64,000 bases of DNA, from NCBI GenBank assembly GCA_002049455.2, contig KV918877.1:1-64000 (forward strand). Direction: 5' to 3'. The notes under the pieces were generated by a model that worked only from the letters and a program-made list of their open reading frames with translations, was not told the DNA's origin and searched no databases. The DNA is from Porphyra umbilicalis (Eukaryota > Rhodophyta > Bangiophyceae > Bangiales > Bangiaceae). The position numbers were made by a program, and so were the translations under genes. Below, piece after piece: positions 10,361 to 20,879 of the stretch (positions within the stretch are counted from its first letter, which is position 1; every line of letters starts with the position of its first letter).

Positions 10361-12374
10361 CGACGGCCGTGGGGACCTGTCCTGTTCCGTAGGTCTCGGT
10401 TATGCATTGACGTGTTTTTGTATACGGCGCGGGGAGAGCATGTCAGCATGCATTGTCTCCGTTTTTTCATAAGGAGGTGTGGGGAGAGGTAAACGTATTC
10501 TCATGGTCAATCACATCTGCGTCGTACCTATGGCAGATGGGTCACCAGCGTGCATGCCGGGAGCGGCGGGCATCAGCGAGCGGTTCGACGTGGGCCAGGC
10601 GGCTGGACACATGGGCCTCCGGTACACGGTCAATCTCCGAGGCGAGGCTGCACGGCATGGAGCGGTAGAGGCGTCGTTTGGCAGTCACCTGGGAAACGCC
10701 TTGCTGCGGTGTATGGCCAGGCGACCTTCGGCGCCACAGAGCAATCGGTTGGAGAGTGACTGTGGCTGTCTGCAGAAAAGAACAATAACGGTTTCCCACC
10801 GTGTGAGGGGATGACAATGTTGGAAGCTCTTGTCGACGGTTCAGCGACATGTGCAAGTCGCAGGCCGACAGCCTCCCGCCGAGCGTCGACTTCCGACACC
10901 TTCCTGCGAAACGCTCCTTGAATGCCGTTCATTGTTCGAAAGTTGTCTCGCATGAGATTCGAGCAGACCACCAGACGAGGGCACGCCAGGCCCGTTTTAG
11001 ATTCGCTTTCACAGCATGAGTTGTCAATCTTGAACATCAGGCAGCGAAATGTCGGCCGTGGCACGTGCATGAGGGCCGTGGGAGAGTGTGTCCCATTCAT
11101 GAAGGATGTGCTGACCGACTTTCATGACACATTGTCTTCGTCGAAGCCTCGTCCATGAAATTCTCCCGGACTTTCTGTCGAAGGGGACCTGTCAGAGAGA
11201 AGTTATGGCGTCAGCACGCCGTCATGCGGACAGTGGGAAATGCACGATTGTTGCATTTACCGAAGAGGTCAGAGGAACTGAAGAAATTCCCATGCACGGT
11301 ACGGATCCGTCGCAGCTGCGAGAAGTGCTGCGGGACGAAGTCGACCGCCTCGTCTTTTCGAGAGGCGCAAACCTGCACGCACCTCCACGCGCCTGCAAGA
11401 GCCGCCTCCGACATCCTGCTTGAAACCTGACGACGCCCTGGCTCCCGTCGGCGCCACTGCCGGCTTCGGCGCCCATGCTCGACGCAGAGAAGAGGGCTGC
11501 CGCAGTGAGCGTCACCATGCTGCTTCGTGCCGTTGCTACTATTTCACTCCCTTCGGCAGCGCGCTTCTCACTCTGGCAGCGCCCACAAGCGCTCAGCGCG
11601 CTTGCGATGACGACGCGGCCCTCTGCGGCAGGCGCCGCCCCCTTGCCCCGTTCATGCCCGCCAAGCCCGACCACCACCATCTCCAATGAGGCGTCAAGGT
11701 CAACGGCTGCAAACGGCGCCCGCGCGCGCGCGCAGCGGCCAGCGGGAAACGGTACCGTAGCCACCCCGACGGTGGCGGCGCGATGCACTCGTATACTACT
11801 GGAGGGACCTGACGCTGTCTATCTGGGGAAGGTTCCAGTCTTGATGTTCGCGAGCGGGCCACCCCCGGCGACGGCGGCGGCGGCGACAGCGGCAGGCCCG
11901 CGTCGACGGCGGCGCATCGGGGGGCCGTCGGCGCCTCGGTGACAGCCCCCCCTCCCTCAGCCTGCAACAAAAGGCACGCATTGGCATACCAGCGCCGGCA
12001 GCGGCGGGGTGGTACCCGCCCGTGTCTCGCTCCACCGCCGCCGCCGCTGCGGCGCCGACGCGGGGGCGCCGCCCTGCGCAGACGCACGGGGGTGCGCCCG
12101 CCGCCTCTTGGCGGCGGCGGCCGCCCCCCCCGACCGGCGCTCGGCGCTCGTTGGTGCAAGCGGACATAGCGGGAGTGCTTGACATCCTTATGTTGGTGGA
12201 GGGGTGTTATGCGATGGTCGTGCCGTTAGGAGCGAGGGAGGATGCCGCAGGCACATGCGTACTCCTTTCGTGTGGCTGGATTGCCGCGGAATGGTCGTCG
12301 AGTGTGAGTGAAGAAGAAGTAATAAACTAGTGTCCCAATGACCCACACCCCCTCGCGTGCTCATGAAGCTCGGA
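10361..12374. other. No gene recognised
   Basis: Only short overlapping frames occur. One plus-strand stretch starting with an ATG at 11204 (73 residues, with EEVRGTEEIPMHG) looks somewhat protein-like but matches nothing I know. A minus-strand frame at 10630-11100 (156 residues) is likewise unrecognised. From about 11.7 to 12.15 kb the sequence becomes C/G-rich and low in complexity. Confidence 0.35.
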
Positions 12375-13811
12375 TCACATTGACCCGCCGCTACCACCCA
12401 CTGGTTCATCAACGTCGTACACGCGCTCCTCGCTGCTACCCGTGCCACTCCCAACCCCACTACCGACACAACTATCAACCATGGAGCCCCGCGTGTCCTC
12501 TTCGTCGGCAGTGGCGGACGTCGCCGGTCGCCGCCGCCGCTTCCTCCCCCGAGTCTCGCCCGCCGGCGCGACGGCGTCGCGATGAACCTTAGACAGCCAC
12601 GTCGCCAGCATCATGAGGATGTTTGTGTTCGGCTTTGTTGTGCGCGTGGAGCACATTTGCTCGGCAAAGCGTGCGGGGGTGACGACGCCGCAGGTGATCA
12701 TGACGCCAATGAGCATGTTTGCCCGCGCCCCGTTCACAAAGTCGGTCTTGAGATCCGGGGTGTGGGTGGCCATGTCCTTGAACGCACCAACGTGAGCCGC
12801 GACAGCGAGCTGCTCCGCGTCCATAACGCTAAGTGATGGCAGCTCAAACGGCTCTATCTGGCGGTCGAACGTCTCGCGCGCCCCTTCGGGCCACGTGAAC
12901 GGGCTCTTAGCAGTCGCAACAGCAGGAGCCTCAGAAGGCATGGAGCGCCCCGGCGCGCCGCCGGCCGCGGACCCGGAACGAGATCCGAAGGGGGATGACG
13001 CCGACCCTGTCATCGACAAGCGGCGAGCAACGTCCAGCCCAGCGTCAGACACCGACGCGTTGTGCGCCGCAAAAAGCTTGGCGGCACTCGACCTGGAGCC
13101 CCCTCGGGCGCTGTCGGGCGTCTCCCGCCGTGCGACCGCATCCGGCGAGTTGGCCGATGCTGCCAGGAGTCCGTCGCCAGCAGCCTGTGCGCGTCGCTGC
13201 GCTGCCACTGCCGCAGACGGTACCGCACATGCCCCAAGAGCGGCATCAACGGCCGACACAGACGGGTCTTGAAGCAAGCGCGTCGACTTTTCCCAATGCT
13301 CCCGGTTGTCTGTCGTCATCGTCGCGCCCCCCATACCCTGCGCGTCCATGAGGTTGAACGCTTCGGTCGCGTCCAGCCCCGTGTCGGCCGTGTTACCGAC
13401 GAGTTCGTCGGCGACGCCCGCCAGCCGCGCCTTGTTCGCGAGCTTCTTCTGGTAGTCGGCCACGGCCGCCGCACGAAAGCCGTCGACTTGCGCGTCTAGG
13501 ATCTTGGTGCACACGTAGTCCGCTCCGCACAGTGGCGGTGCTTTGTCCCGTCGTAGGATGCTGTCGCCGTTGCCGCTACGGTAGTTGACGCCGTCGATGA
13601 CCAGCGTGCGATTGGTGTGGCCAATTTGGTTGCACGACGTGCACCGGAGGTGGCACGGGCAGGTGAGGTCCGAGCACGCCGTCTTGTGGCGTTTGAAGAC
13701 ATTCCCGACGGCCAGCGTTCGACGGCACGGGAAGCTGCGCAGCGCGCAGGACACTTGCGTATGGCCCGACTGCGCGCCAGAGTCAAATCCGCACAGGAGG
13801 CATCGTGTCAT
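12375..13811 (-). CDS. Cys/His-rich protein of unknown function, large paralogue
   Basis: This 478-residue protein starts at the ATG at 13811; the upstream open frame has only non-ATG starts. Function is unknown. The first 65 residues hold C-x2-C-x9-H-x4-C-x6-C-R and then CPCHLR, C-x2-C-x4-H, with a further cysteine near residue 100. Several spacings match the 106-residue ORF at 1557-1877 exactly, which defines a small family here. The middle is Ala/Ser-rich and disordered-looking. The region from about residue 300 (SPFTWPEGARETFDRQ onward) is helical, and the C-terminus carries a basic patch (RGRKRRRRP) like a nuclear localisation signal, followed by an acidic, Gly/Ser-rich tail. A DNA- or RNA-associated nuclear protein, possibly derived from a transposon, is an inference. 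Confidence 0.6.
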   Translation of the reverse strand: MTRCLLCGFDSGAQSGHTQVSCALRSFPCRRTLAVGNVFKRHKTACSDLTCPCHLRCTSCNQIGHTNRTLVIDGVNYRSGNGDSILRRDKAPPLCGADYVCTKILDAQVDGFRAAAVADYQKKLANKARLAGVADELVGNTADTGLDATEAFNLMDAQGMGGATMTTDNREHWEKSTRLLQDPSVSAVDAALGACAVPSAAVAAQRRAQAAGDGLLAASANSPDAVARRETPDSARGGSRSSAAKLFAAHNASVSDAGLDVARRLSMTGSASSPFGSRSGSAAGGAPGRSMPSEAPAVATAKSPFTWPEGARETFDRQIEPFELPSLSVMDAEQLAVAAHVGAFKDMATHTPDLKTDFVNGARANMLIGVMITCGVVTPARFAEQMCSTRTTKPNTNILMMLATWLSKVHRDAVAPAGETRGRKRRRRPATSATADEEDTRGSMVDSCVGSGVGSGTGSSEERVYDVDEPVGGSGGSM

Positions 13812-15038
13812 GGTGACGCAAGTGCAGACCCCTTTGGTGATCAGCGCCTCCAACCAACGCCGCGGATAAGTGGGCAAGCCGTGGCCGCCACCACCACCCG
13901 CGCCGACCGTGCACGCTAGCGCCCTCCCCGCACGCAGGCAAACACACAAACGACTGCCACTGCCACCCGAGCCAACAACCGGCGCCAACCACCGGCGCCA
14001 ACACCCTCCCCAACACGCCCCACACAGACTGCGGGCTCGGACAAGACGGGCAGGCGCACGCGGCGGGGTACAGCACGGCAAGCCGCACCAACAGCTGCGG
14101 CGGTCACGGTGCGCAAGTCCACCGGCGACGCCAGTGCCGGTCGTCCTGACCCGCAAGCGCTGACCGTCTGCACGTCCTAGAGGCGACAGCGCCGCAAAAA
14201 GGAATGCGAGACAGCAACAACGACACCGCAACGGATCGACGGCGGCGCAAGGGCGCGACGGGGGCGCAACGGCGCGACAGCGACAGAGACAATGGGGATG
14301 ACTTGGGCGTGCGCGTGGTGAATGCAGCACGCTTGCTGGGGCATGTGCTGGGGCATGGGAGGGGGCCCACCAGCCAAAGAGGGACCCACTGCGGTCACGT
14401 GTCACGAACACCCTCCAACACGGGCTGGAAGGGGCCCCTCCGCGAAAGCCCGTTCGCTGCCACAGAGACCCGTGCAGGTGGTTTTGTCGAATGAGCGCCC
14501 CTCGCACCAGTGTGGGCACGACGCACGCTGGTGAACAGCCAGATCGCTCCAGATCCCGAAGTGGACTCGCCACGTGGGGGGACGGCGGGTTTTTTCCGCC
14601 GACGACGTCTGCACGTTTTTTGGGTCGGCGCGGCATCGCGTCCCTGTCTGGCACAGGCGAATTGGAATGACGTCCACACCGACCCCCGTGGGCGTCGCTG
14701 GTAAAAAGGACCAGTGGAAGATTAGGAACGATTAAACGTTTTTCAGCCTGGTGTCACTCGTGGCCCTGGGGTGGCGCAACCCGATTCATTGATTCGGACT
14801 GAGGGCCACCACACGCTCAGTGGAAGCGACTTTCACGCGTGACCGGGCCAATTCCCCGAAGAATCGCTCTCGTGTGGGTCTTTTTTTTTTTCACCGTTCT
14901 CACTGACGGTGTCGGAAACGCCCCTCATGGCCTGTCTGGTGGGGGGAAAAAAAAAACTCACTGTAACACGTCCCCGCGGTGCCATCATATTTTGGGGAAG
15001 TGCCATACACCACGTGTTGCTAGTCGCATTCCATTTAC
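13812..15038. other. No gene recognised
   Basis: The minus-strand frame of the downstream gene stays open up to 14654 but lacks an ATG, so it is probably leader or compositional openness. Around 14700-14830 there is a short imperfect inverted repeat built on 'gtggccct' and 'agggccac'. T-rich and A-rich runs occur at about 14880 and 14945, near the hAT-type fragment that follows. Confidence 0.35.
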
Positions 15039-15398
15039 TCATGTAAAGTTGTCTTTAACTAATGTAAATGACATTGGCGGCTCGGGGGTGAAGAGCATGA
15101 CGTTGCAGATGCTGTTGCGCTGCCGGTCCGTCCAGCCGTCACCACCAATGATGATGTCCCCAGCGGCCAAACTGCGCGCCGCAAACACGTCCATCAGCAC
15201 CGACTGCGCTGCAAACTCCCGGTCGAGTAGGGGACCGGCCAAAGAGAAGCGCGACGGCGGCTTGTACGCCGCGTTGAGCCCCTTGCAGAAGGCCTGAAAG
15301 GCAGGAGCCTCAGTCGTGCGCAGGGGGAGCGCACTACGATACAGCCACCGTGCACGCCGGCCGTCGAGGTTGGCGCACTCCCTGCTGGACTGTAGCAT
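15039..15398 (-). pseudogene. hAT-type (DUF659-like) transposase fragment
   Basis: This 119-residue open frame contains the signature of the DUF659 region of hAT-superfamily transposases: FQAFCKGLNAAYKPPSR, then a helix around LLDREFAAQSVLMDV, then GGDGWTDRQRNSICNVML and a closing SFTLVKD. DGWT plus the following N is the conserved core around the first catalytic Asp. The BED finger normally upstream and the C-terminal hATC dimerisation domain were not found nearby, so this is a short piece of a DNA transposon. The frame ends in a stop just after the motif. The family call rests on motifs alone. Confidence 0.65.
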
Positions 15399-15889
15399 AT
15401 CTCCGCCCGCAATTGGAAAATTGCCACCGGTAGCCCCCTTGACTGGCCAAAGCCCACGTACTGCGCGAATTGGCCTGTGGCATGCCCTTTTGGGGGGCTA
15501 CTTCCGCATTATTCATTTTTTTATTGTTCGTTTTCTTGCCTGTCTTATCTATCTGCCGGCACTCATTACGATCGCTTGTGATCGGACGGTCCATCGACCA
15601 GTGCCCTCGTCTATATTAAATCACCATGGGTCCGGGGTCGCCGTCGTGGGCACCACCCGGCTCCCCATTGGATGCCTTTCAACAAAAGGTCTTTCTTCCT
15701 CGCCGCGACGGCGATAGAACTCGCTTTATTGCTTGGCCACGGTCGGTCCCAATACACAGGTAATTGAACCAACTTTATTGATACCACATTTGGTGGAGCA
15801 GCAGGGGATACCCTCGCCTTCATCGTACCTCGCGGCACGGTGTTCCCGAGAACTTTCTCGCTGCCTCGTGGCATTGTGACGGTGTCGAT
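15399..15889. other. No gene recognised
   Basis: Lower-GC stretch with T-rich runs near 15510-15550 and no coding signal. It may include flank of the hAT fragment or terminal sequence of the retroelement that follows. A short motif built on 'ttggcgcgcggggcgttagcca' occurs twice, near 15895 and 15968. Confidence 0.3.
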
Positions 15890-18800
15890 ACGGTCGCTTG
15901 GCGCGCGGGGCGTTAGCCATCGACTTGTGGGCGGGGTGCCGGGGGCATCACGGTTGTGATCTTCGACATTGGCGCGCGGGGCGTTAGCCAAGTCGGAACA
16001 CTTTGTTCAGGTCCCTGTATGTCTACTGGTGGAACCGGCGGCACTTGGCGAGCCAGAGACGGCAAGCTGCCAGCTGGCTACCGGCCGCCAGGCGGAGGAC
16101 AAGGCACTCCTGCCGCCTCCGGCACCCCAACGGACGGTGCTCCTACTCCTCCCATCCCTGTGGATCAAGCCGCCTCTGGGCAGATGCAGGTGGTGGAGAG
16201 ACTGAAGGCGGCCGTTGAAGCACTTTAACGACGCCTGACGGACCAAGAACAGACTAACGAGTCTCTGGCGCGAGCCGATGACAAGTTGGTCGACGACGTC
16301 GAGGCCCTGCGCAAGGTCGAATCCCACGAGGAGGAACGCCGGGTGGCTAAGTCTCGCCGTCAGTCGGGCGACAAGACCAAGAACGTCAAGATGACAAGCA
16401 AAGTAACGAAAGGCAAGTCCGTCCGCAAGGACGATCCGGCTAACGCCGTGCCTTCATCATCTTCCAATGATTCTTCCTCTGGGTCAAACCCGACGTCGTA
16501 AGACGACGACAACTCCAACGCGACGGAAACGTCCTCTTCGGACGATGGCCACGGGCCGCCAGGCCCGCCGTCGCCCCCAAGTGGGTCCTCGCCGAGCGAC
16601 AGCTGAAGCGAGTCGGCCGCAACAGCGCGCAAGCGCTCAGCGACCCCCACCAAACGGAGGGAGCGACTTGAGAAAGCCAACAGGATCAAGCTGATCCGCC
16701 CGGCTAATAGCCGCTTCAAGACCCTCCTGGACTACAGGACGTACTTCCTCATCCGACGTCAACTGACGTACACGCTTAAAGAGGCACAGCGGTCGCACCG
16801 TCTCAACAAACGCTTGGACGGAGCGTTCCACGGGCAACAGCAGTTCACGGGAGCCCTGCCCTTGGGCATCTTTACGTTCTTGACGTCCTTCCGCCGCGCG
16901 TGCGACGCGGCTGGGCTGACTCACGGCCAAGCCCTTCCGATACTGGTCTTCCGACTAGCCGGCAACGCCGAGATAGCATTCTCCGGCGCGCTTAACAGCA
17001 CTCTCGGACGAAAGCGTTATGCCATCCGTACATACGGAGATGCCGTCAACTGGCTTCTATCGAAGTACGCGACACACGCAACTATGGCTAACGCCTACCA
17101 AGACATCACTACGAGGAAGCAACAAGACAACGAGGCGCCCACGGCCTTTGGTCACCGCGTGAAAACGCAATGCGATCTTCTGAACGGCTTGTTCAACATC
17201 CATGACGTTAAGGACGTCTTCAATACGGGTATATCGGACCTTGTGCAAGCGCACGTTCGGGTCCTGAATGACCAATTTCCGGATCGAACTCAATCAGAGA
17301 CGATTGCGACCGTCCAGATGTACTGGGACGGCACCAACAAGCTGCGCTTGCAGCTCAAGATGACCCGCCCAACGGCGATCAAAGTCGCTTACGCGACCCA
17401 GGACCAGCGGCCGACGACGGAACGACCATTCACACCGGTTCACTTCCCGCCGCCCCCTCGGGCCACCGTCCCTCAAGCCAATCGGGCTGGCATCTGTTAC
17501 AACTGTAACGAACCGGGTCACTTCGCCGCACAGTGTGCCGAGCCGTATCGCCTTCGCGAACGTCGCCAACCGCCTGTCGGCGTTCATGCCATTGCAGACG
17601 GAGACGCCGAGGAAGACGAGATCGAGCATCCGGCCGACGCCGTCGAGGACTCGAAAAACGCCTAGGCCGGGTGCGCGACTTAGGGTTGCCCGGCGGGACG
17701 CGAAAGCGTACGGTGAAGAGATTGTTGCGCCGTGCCTTACGGCACTGAGAGATCGCCGCCACGCTTGGCCCGTGCATGCGTGTGATGCGGAGCTGCCGCC
17801 CTGTACTGGACACAGGCGGCGGGGTGAACGTAGTGCGAGCTCGTGTTCTCCCTGCAAACTGGATGGCTTACGCCGAAAAGTTGACCACGCTTCCGCGCAT
17901 CCGAGATGCAAACAACAACCGTCTCATGACAAAGTATGCCATGCATCTGTATGTAGACACCGGAGGTTTACGTCTGTTTGAACAATTCCTCGTTTCCGAC
18001 AACTTGTCAGTCCCGTGCATCCTTGGCACCGAGTTCATTGAACAAAACATCGAGGCGATCTTGCCGCGTTTGTGGAAGATCGTCTGGCAAGAACACGTGC
18101 GCTGCACGGAGGAACTGCCTCGGCCAACGGCAATCTTGGCTTGTCTAAATGACAGTGCCTGGGACCGCGATTGGCAAGATAAACCCGCGAGGGTGCGAGC
18201 CTGTAAAAAGGTACGTGTCAACGGACACCAAGAGGAGTGGATCATGGCGACATGTGACACCCCCGGTATGATCACCATCACACCGAACGCTCGGTTATGC
18301 CGGCATAAGTCCATGGCAGTATCCCGCGGCCTCGCCATCGTCAAGCCCGACGAACCCTTCTTAGTCAAATTATGCAACTTCGGCAAGGACCAAGTCATTG
18401 TTCGCACGAACTCAACCTTGGGGTTTGCAGAGCCCTACCAAGGGCCGATGTTATCCGCCGTCTTGGATGGCAAGAATCCGAAGAATGGAACCGATACTTC
18501 ATCGGACGAAGCGAGTCGTGACCCACTCGAGGACCTCGACCTCAGTGAGGCTCCCGAGTATCTGCACAAGCAGATTCGTGACATGCTTAAGACGCATTCG
18601 TCTATGTGGGATGGAACCCTTGGCGTCATCCGTGCTACGGAGCACGCCATCGTCACTCCTCCAGATGCTCTGCCCATACGGGCTCAATCCTACCGGACCG
18701 GACCGTTCAAACGGCAGATCATCTCTGATCAGATCAACAAGATGTTGAAGCTCAACATCATTGCCCCTAACCATAGTGCTTGGGCGAGCCCCGTGGTAAT

Positions 18801-19364
18801 CGTATCAAAGTACAACGGCAAAGCCCGATTCAGTGTCGACTACCGTTGGTTAAACAACATCACCAAGAAGGATGCTTATCCCTTGGCTCGAATGGAGGAC
18901 TGCCTTGACTCCTCGGGAGATGCCCAGGTGTTCACGTCTCTCGACTGCACCGCGGGGTACTGGCAAGTGCCCTTACGCGAGGACGACCAAGAAAAGACGG
19001 TGTTCACAACGCATTGTGGTATAAACCACTGGTTATCAATGCCTTTCGGCTTGATGAACGCACCTGCAACCTTCCAGCGTGCATTGGATATTATCCTCTC
19101 GGACTCCCGCTCAACGCGGGAGTCCCTTTATCATTGGCGCAGCGACAAGCCGCCCTTGGGGAGCTGCAGCAAGAATACCTGGCGAAGCGGCCGAAGCGAA
19201 TGCAGCGACGACAACCATCGCTGGCGGTAAACCGGGCCTCGAAATCAAGACAGTTTTGTTGGCCCGTCATGACCGCGGTGGTCGAATCACGCGTGCACAA
19301 CGGACTTACGTCCATATTTGGACCCAACCAACTACGTGAGCGTGCACACACCGTCAATGCATAA
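15890..19364 (+). mobile_element. Broken Ty3/gypsy LTR-retrotransposon copy
   Basis: Fossil retrotransposon of the Ty3/gypsy (Metaviridae-like) type. Gag-like coding occupies about 16.0-17.7 kb and ends in a CCHC zinc knuckle (CYNCNEPGHFAAQC). Pol-like coding occupies about 17.8-19.2 kb, with an aspartic-protease-like LDTGG motif and reverse-transcriptase blocks (WASPVVIV, SVDYRWLN, FTSLDCTAGYWQ, MPFGLMNAPATFQ). The copy is broken, with several breaks, and no terminal repeats of its own were identified. A younger LTR element has inserted at its right edge. The boundaries given are approximate. Confidence 0.85.
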
Positions 19365-19837
19365 TGTAGTACTACGCCAGAGGCGTTGTACTCGTGGCTG
19401 TGGGCGCTGGTGCTCGGAAGCCGGGTGGTCGGTGGTGTGTCGCCTTTGTGGCGTGCCACTGCGGCTTGTGAGCGCCTGCGGCGCACGTGTCTGGGTGAGC
19501 TCGTCCGATTGTCCGGTGCTGACAGTGGGGCGTGTCAATCCAGATTGGGTAGTGTTATGCATTGGAGGGAATTATCTGCATCGTAGGTATTTGGCAGCGC
19601 GGGACCGGGCCAACTAGTGGCCCCGGTCCCCGCGCAGCGGTTTCCGCCCTTTAAGGACGAAGGGCGACGACGGTGGGAGGCACCGTCGTCGCCGGCAAGT
19701 AAACCGTGCCTGTTTGTCTTGGCGTTTCTGTCGGCCTGACTTCCTGGACCTCGAGTCCCATAGCGGGTGACGCACGAGCGGCTAGGACGGCCGGTACTTC
19801 CCTCCTCTCCGAGGTGATCGCGATTCATTGTACTACA
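19365..19837 (+). repeat. Left long terminal repeat (473 bp)
   Basis: Begins TGTAGTACTACG and ends CATTGTACTACA, so the ends form an 8-bp inverted repeat. It is nearly identical to 24820-25292. A palindromic GGGACCGGGCCAACTAGTGG segment lies near 19600. Confidence 0.93.
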
Positions 19838-19839
19838 TT

Positions 19840-19859
19840 TGGCGCTCCGGGTGAGACTC
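19840..19859 (+). other. Putative tRNA primer-binding site
   Basis: TGGCGCTCCGGGTGAGACTC starts two bases inside the left terminal repeat. Its complement ends in GCCA and fits the 3' part of a tRNA: T-loop GAGT, acceptor stem, discriminator G, CCA. That suggests tRNA-Asn or tRNA-Asp, but the exact tRNA is a guess. Confidence 0.6.
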
Positions 19860-20879
19860 TGGCATTGCTAGCGCGGTGCCGGGGACGAACCATGTTGGTG
19901 CATCGATCGCGTGACCCCAGAGGGGTTGTCTTGGGTGCGGATTTGACGGTCGAGCGAGGACGTCCCGAGGGACCGCGCTTCCTGTTGTCTTTTTGGATTG
20001 CGGATCTTCCTCTCCTTCCCCGCTCAACGATGTCGCGTGGTAGATCGACATGCCTGGCAAGCATCAAGAGCAACCACGCCATCGGCGGGAGACGATGGCA
20101 CGCTGGCGCGGCCCACCCGGGACCCGGGTCTTCGGCAGAGGGTCGGCCCCGGCCTGGCGGCGGTGGTACGGTGGTAGGTGAGTTGGACTCCCTACCCGAG
20201 GACCCCGGCCACACGCCGACCAACGGGACTCGTCCCCCCATCATCCGAAACGGGTGGCTGCGGGCACGGTGTGCCGCGATGGCCGCCAGGGGGCCTCCAA
20301 CCAACCCCTGGAATCAAGGCTCGCCGGGCTATGGGACGTTGGCCACTTCCCATTGGGATCCGGGTGACGTCAAGCGGTGCGTGGCCGGTGAGCTGTGTCG
20401 GTTGTGGCGATGGATCTAACACGTTCATCCCAACCGCGCCGCGGTACGATTGAGATGGCGTCCTCGGCGCTGGGCTACGATACTCTGCCGGATTGGCGAC
20501 CCGGACGGCGGCGGAGCTCAGCGTTGGAGCGCTCTCCCAGGAATTCCCGGCGGGGTAATCGACGGAGGAGCGTGAGGCGGATGAACACCAAGATTATTGG
20601 CGGGGTCGTCACCATCGGTGTCTTCCCCCGGCGTCGCCGGTACTGTGGGTGGGGCTTTGCTCGTGGCAGCCCACCCCGGTGATGACGCCCTGTCGAGCAT
20701 CTCGGAGAACATCCGGCCCCGCGCGGGGTACTTCGGCAGACAGCGCTACTAAGTTGCGACAAGGACCGGGCAAGATAAGACGCGACTAGTATCGCGCAAC
20801 ACGAGAGAGAGAGGAAGCAGATAATGGGGCGAGCGCAAGACACAAGAGAAGCCGCTGCGATAACGACGACGAGCCGTTG

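Noticed and set aside
13812-14654. Extension of the Cys/His-rich gene up to 14654
   Set aside because: There is no ATG in the extension and no resemblance to the paralogue, which begins at the equivalent Met.
19365-19837. Left LTR considered as the 3' LTR of the Ty3/gypsy copy
   Set aside because: No polypurine tract precedes it, and the CATAA duplication pairs it with the repeat at 24820-25292.
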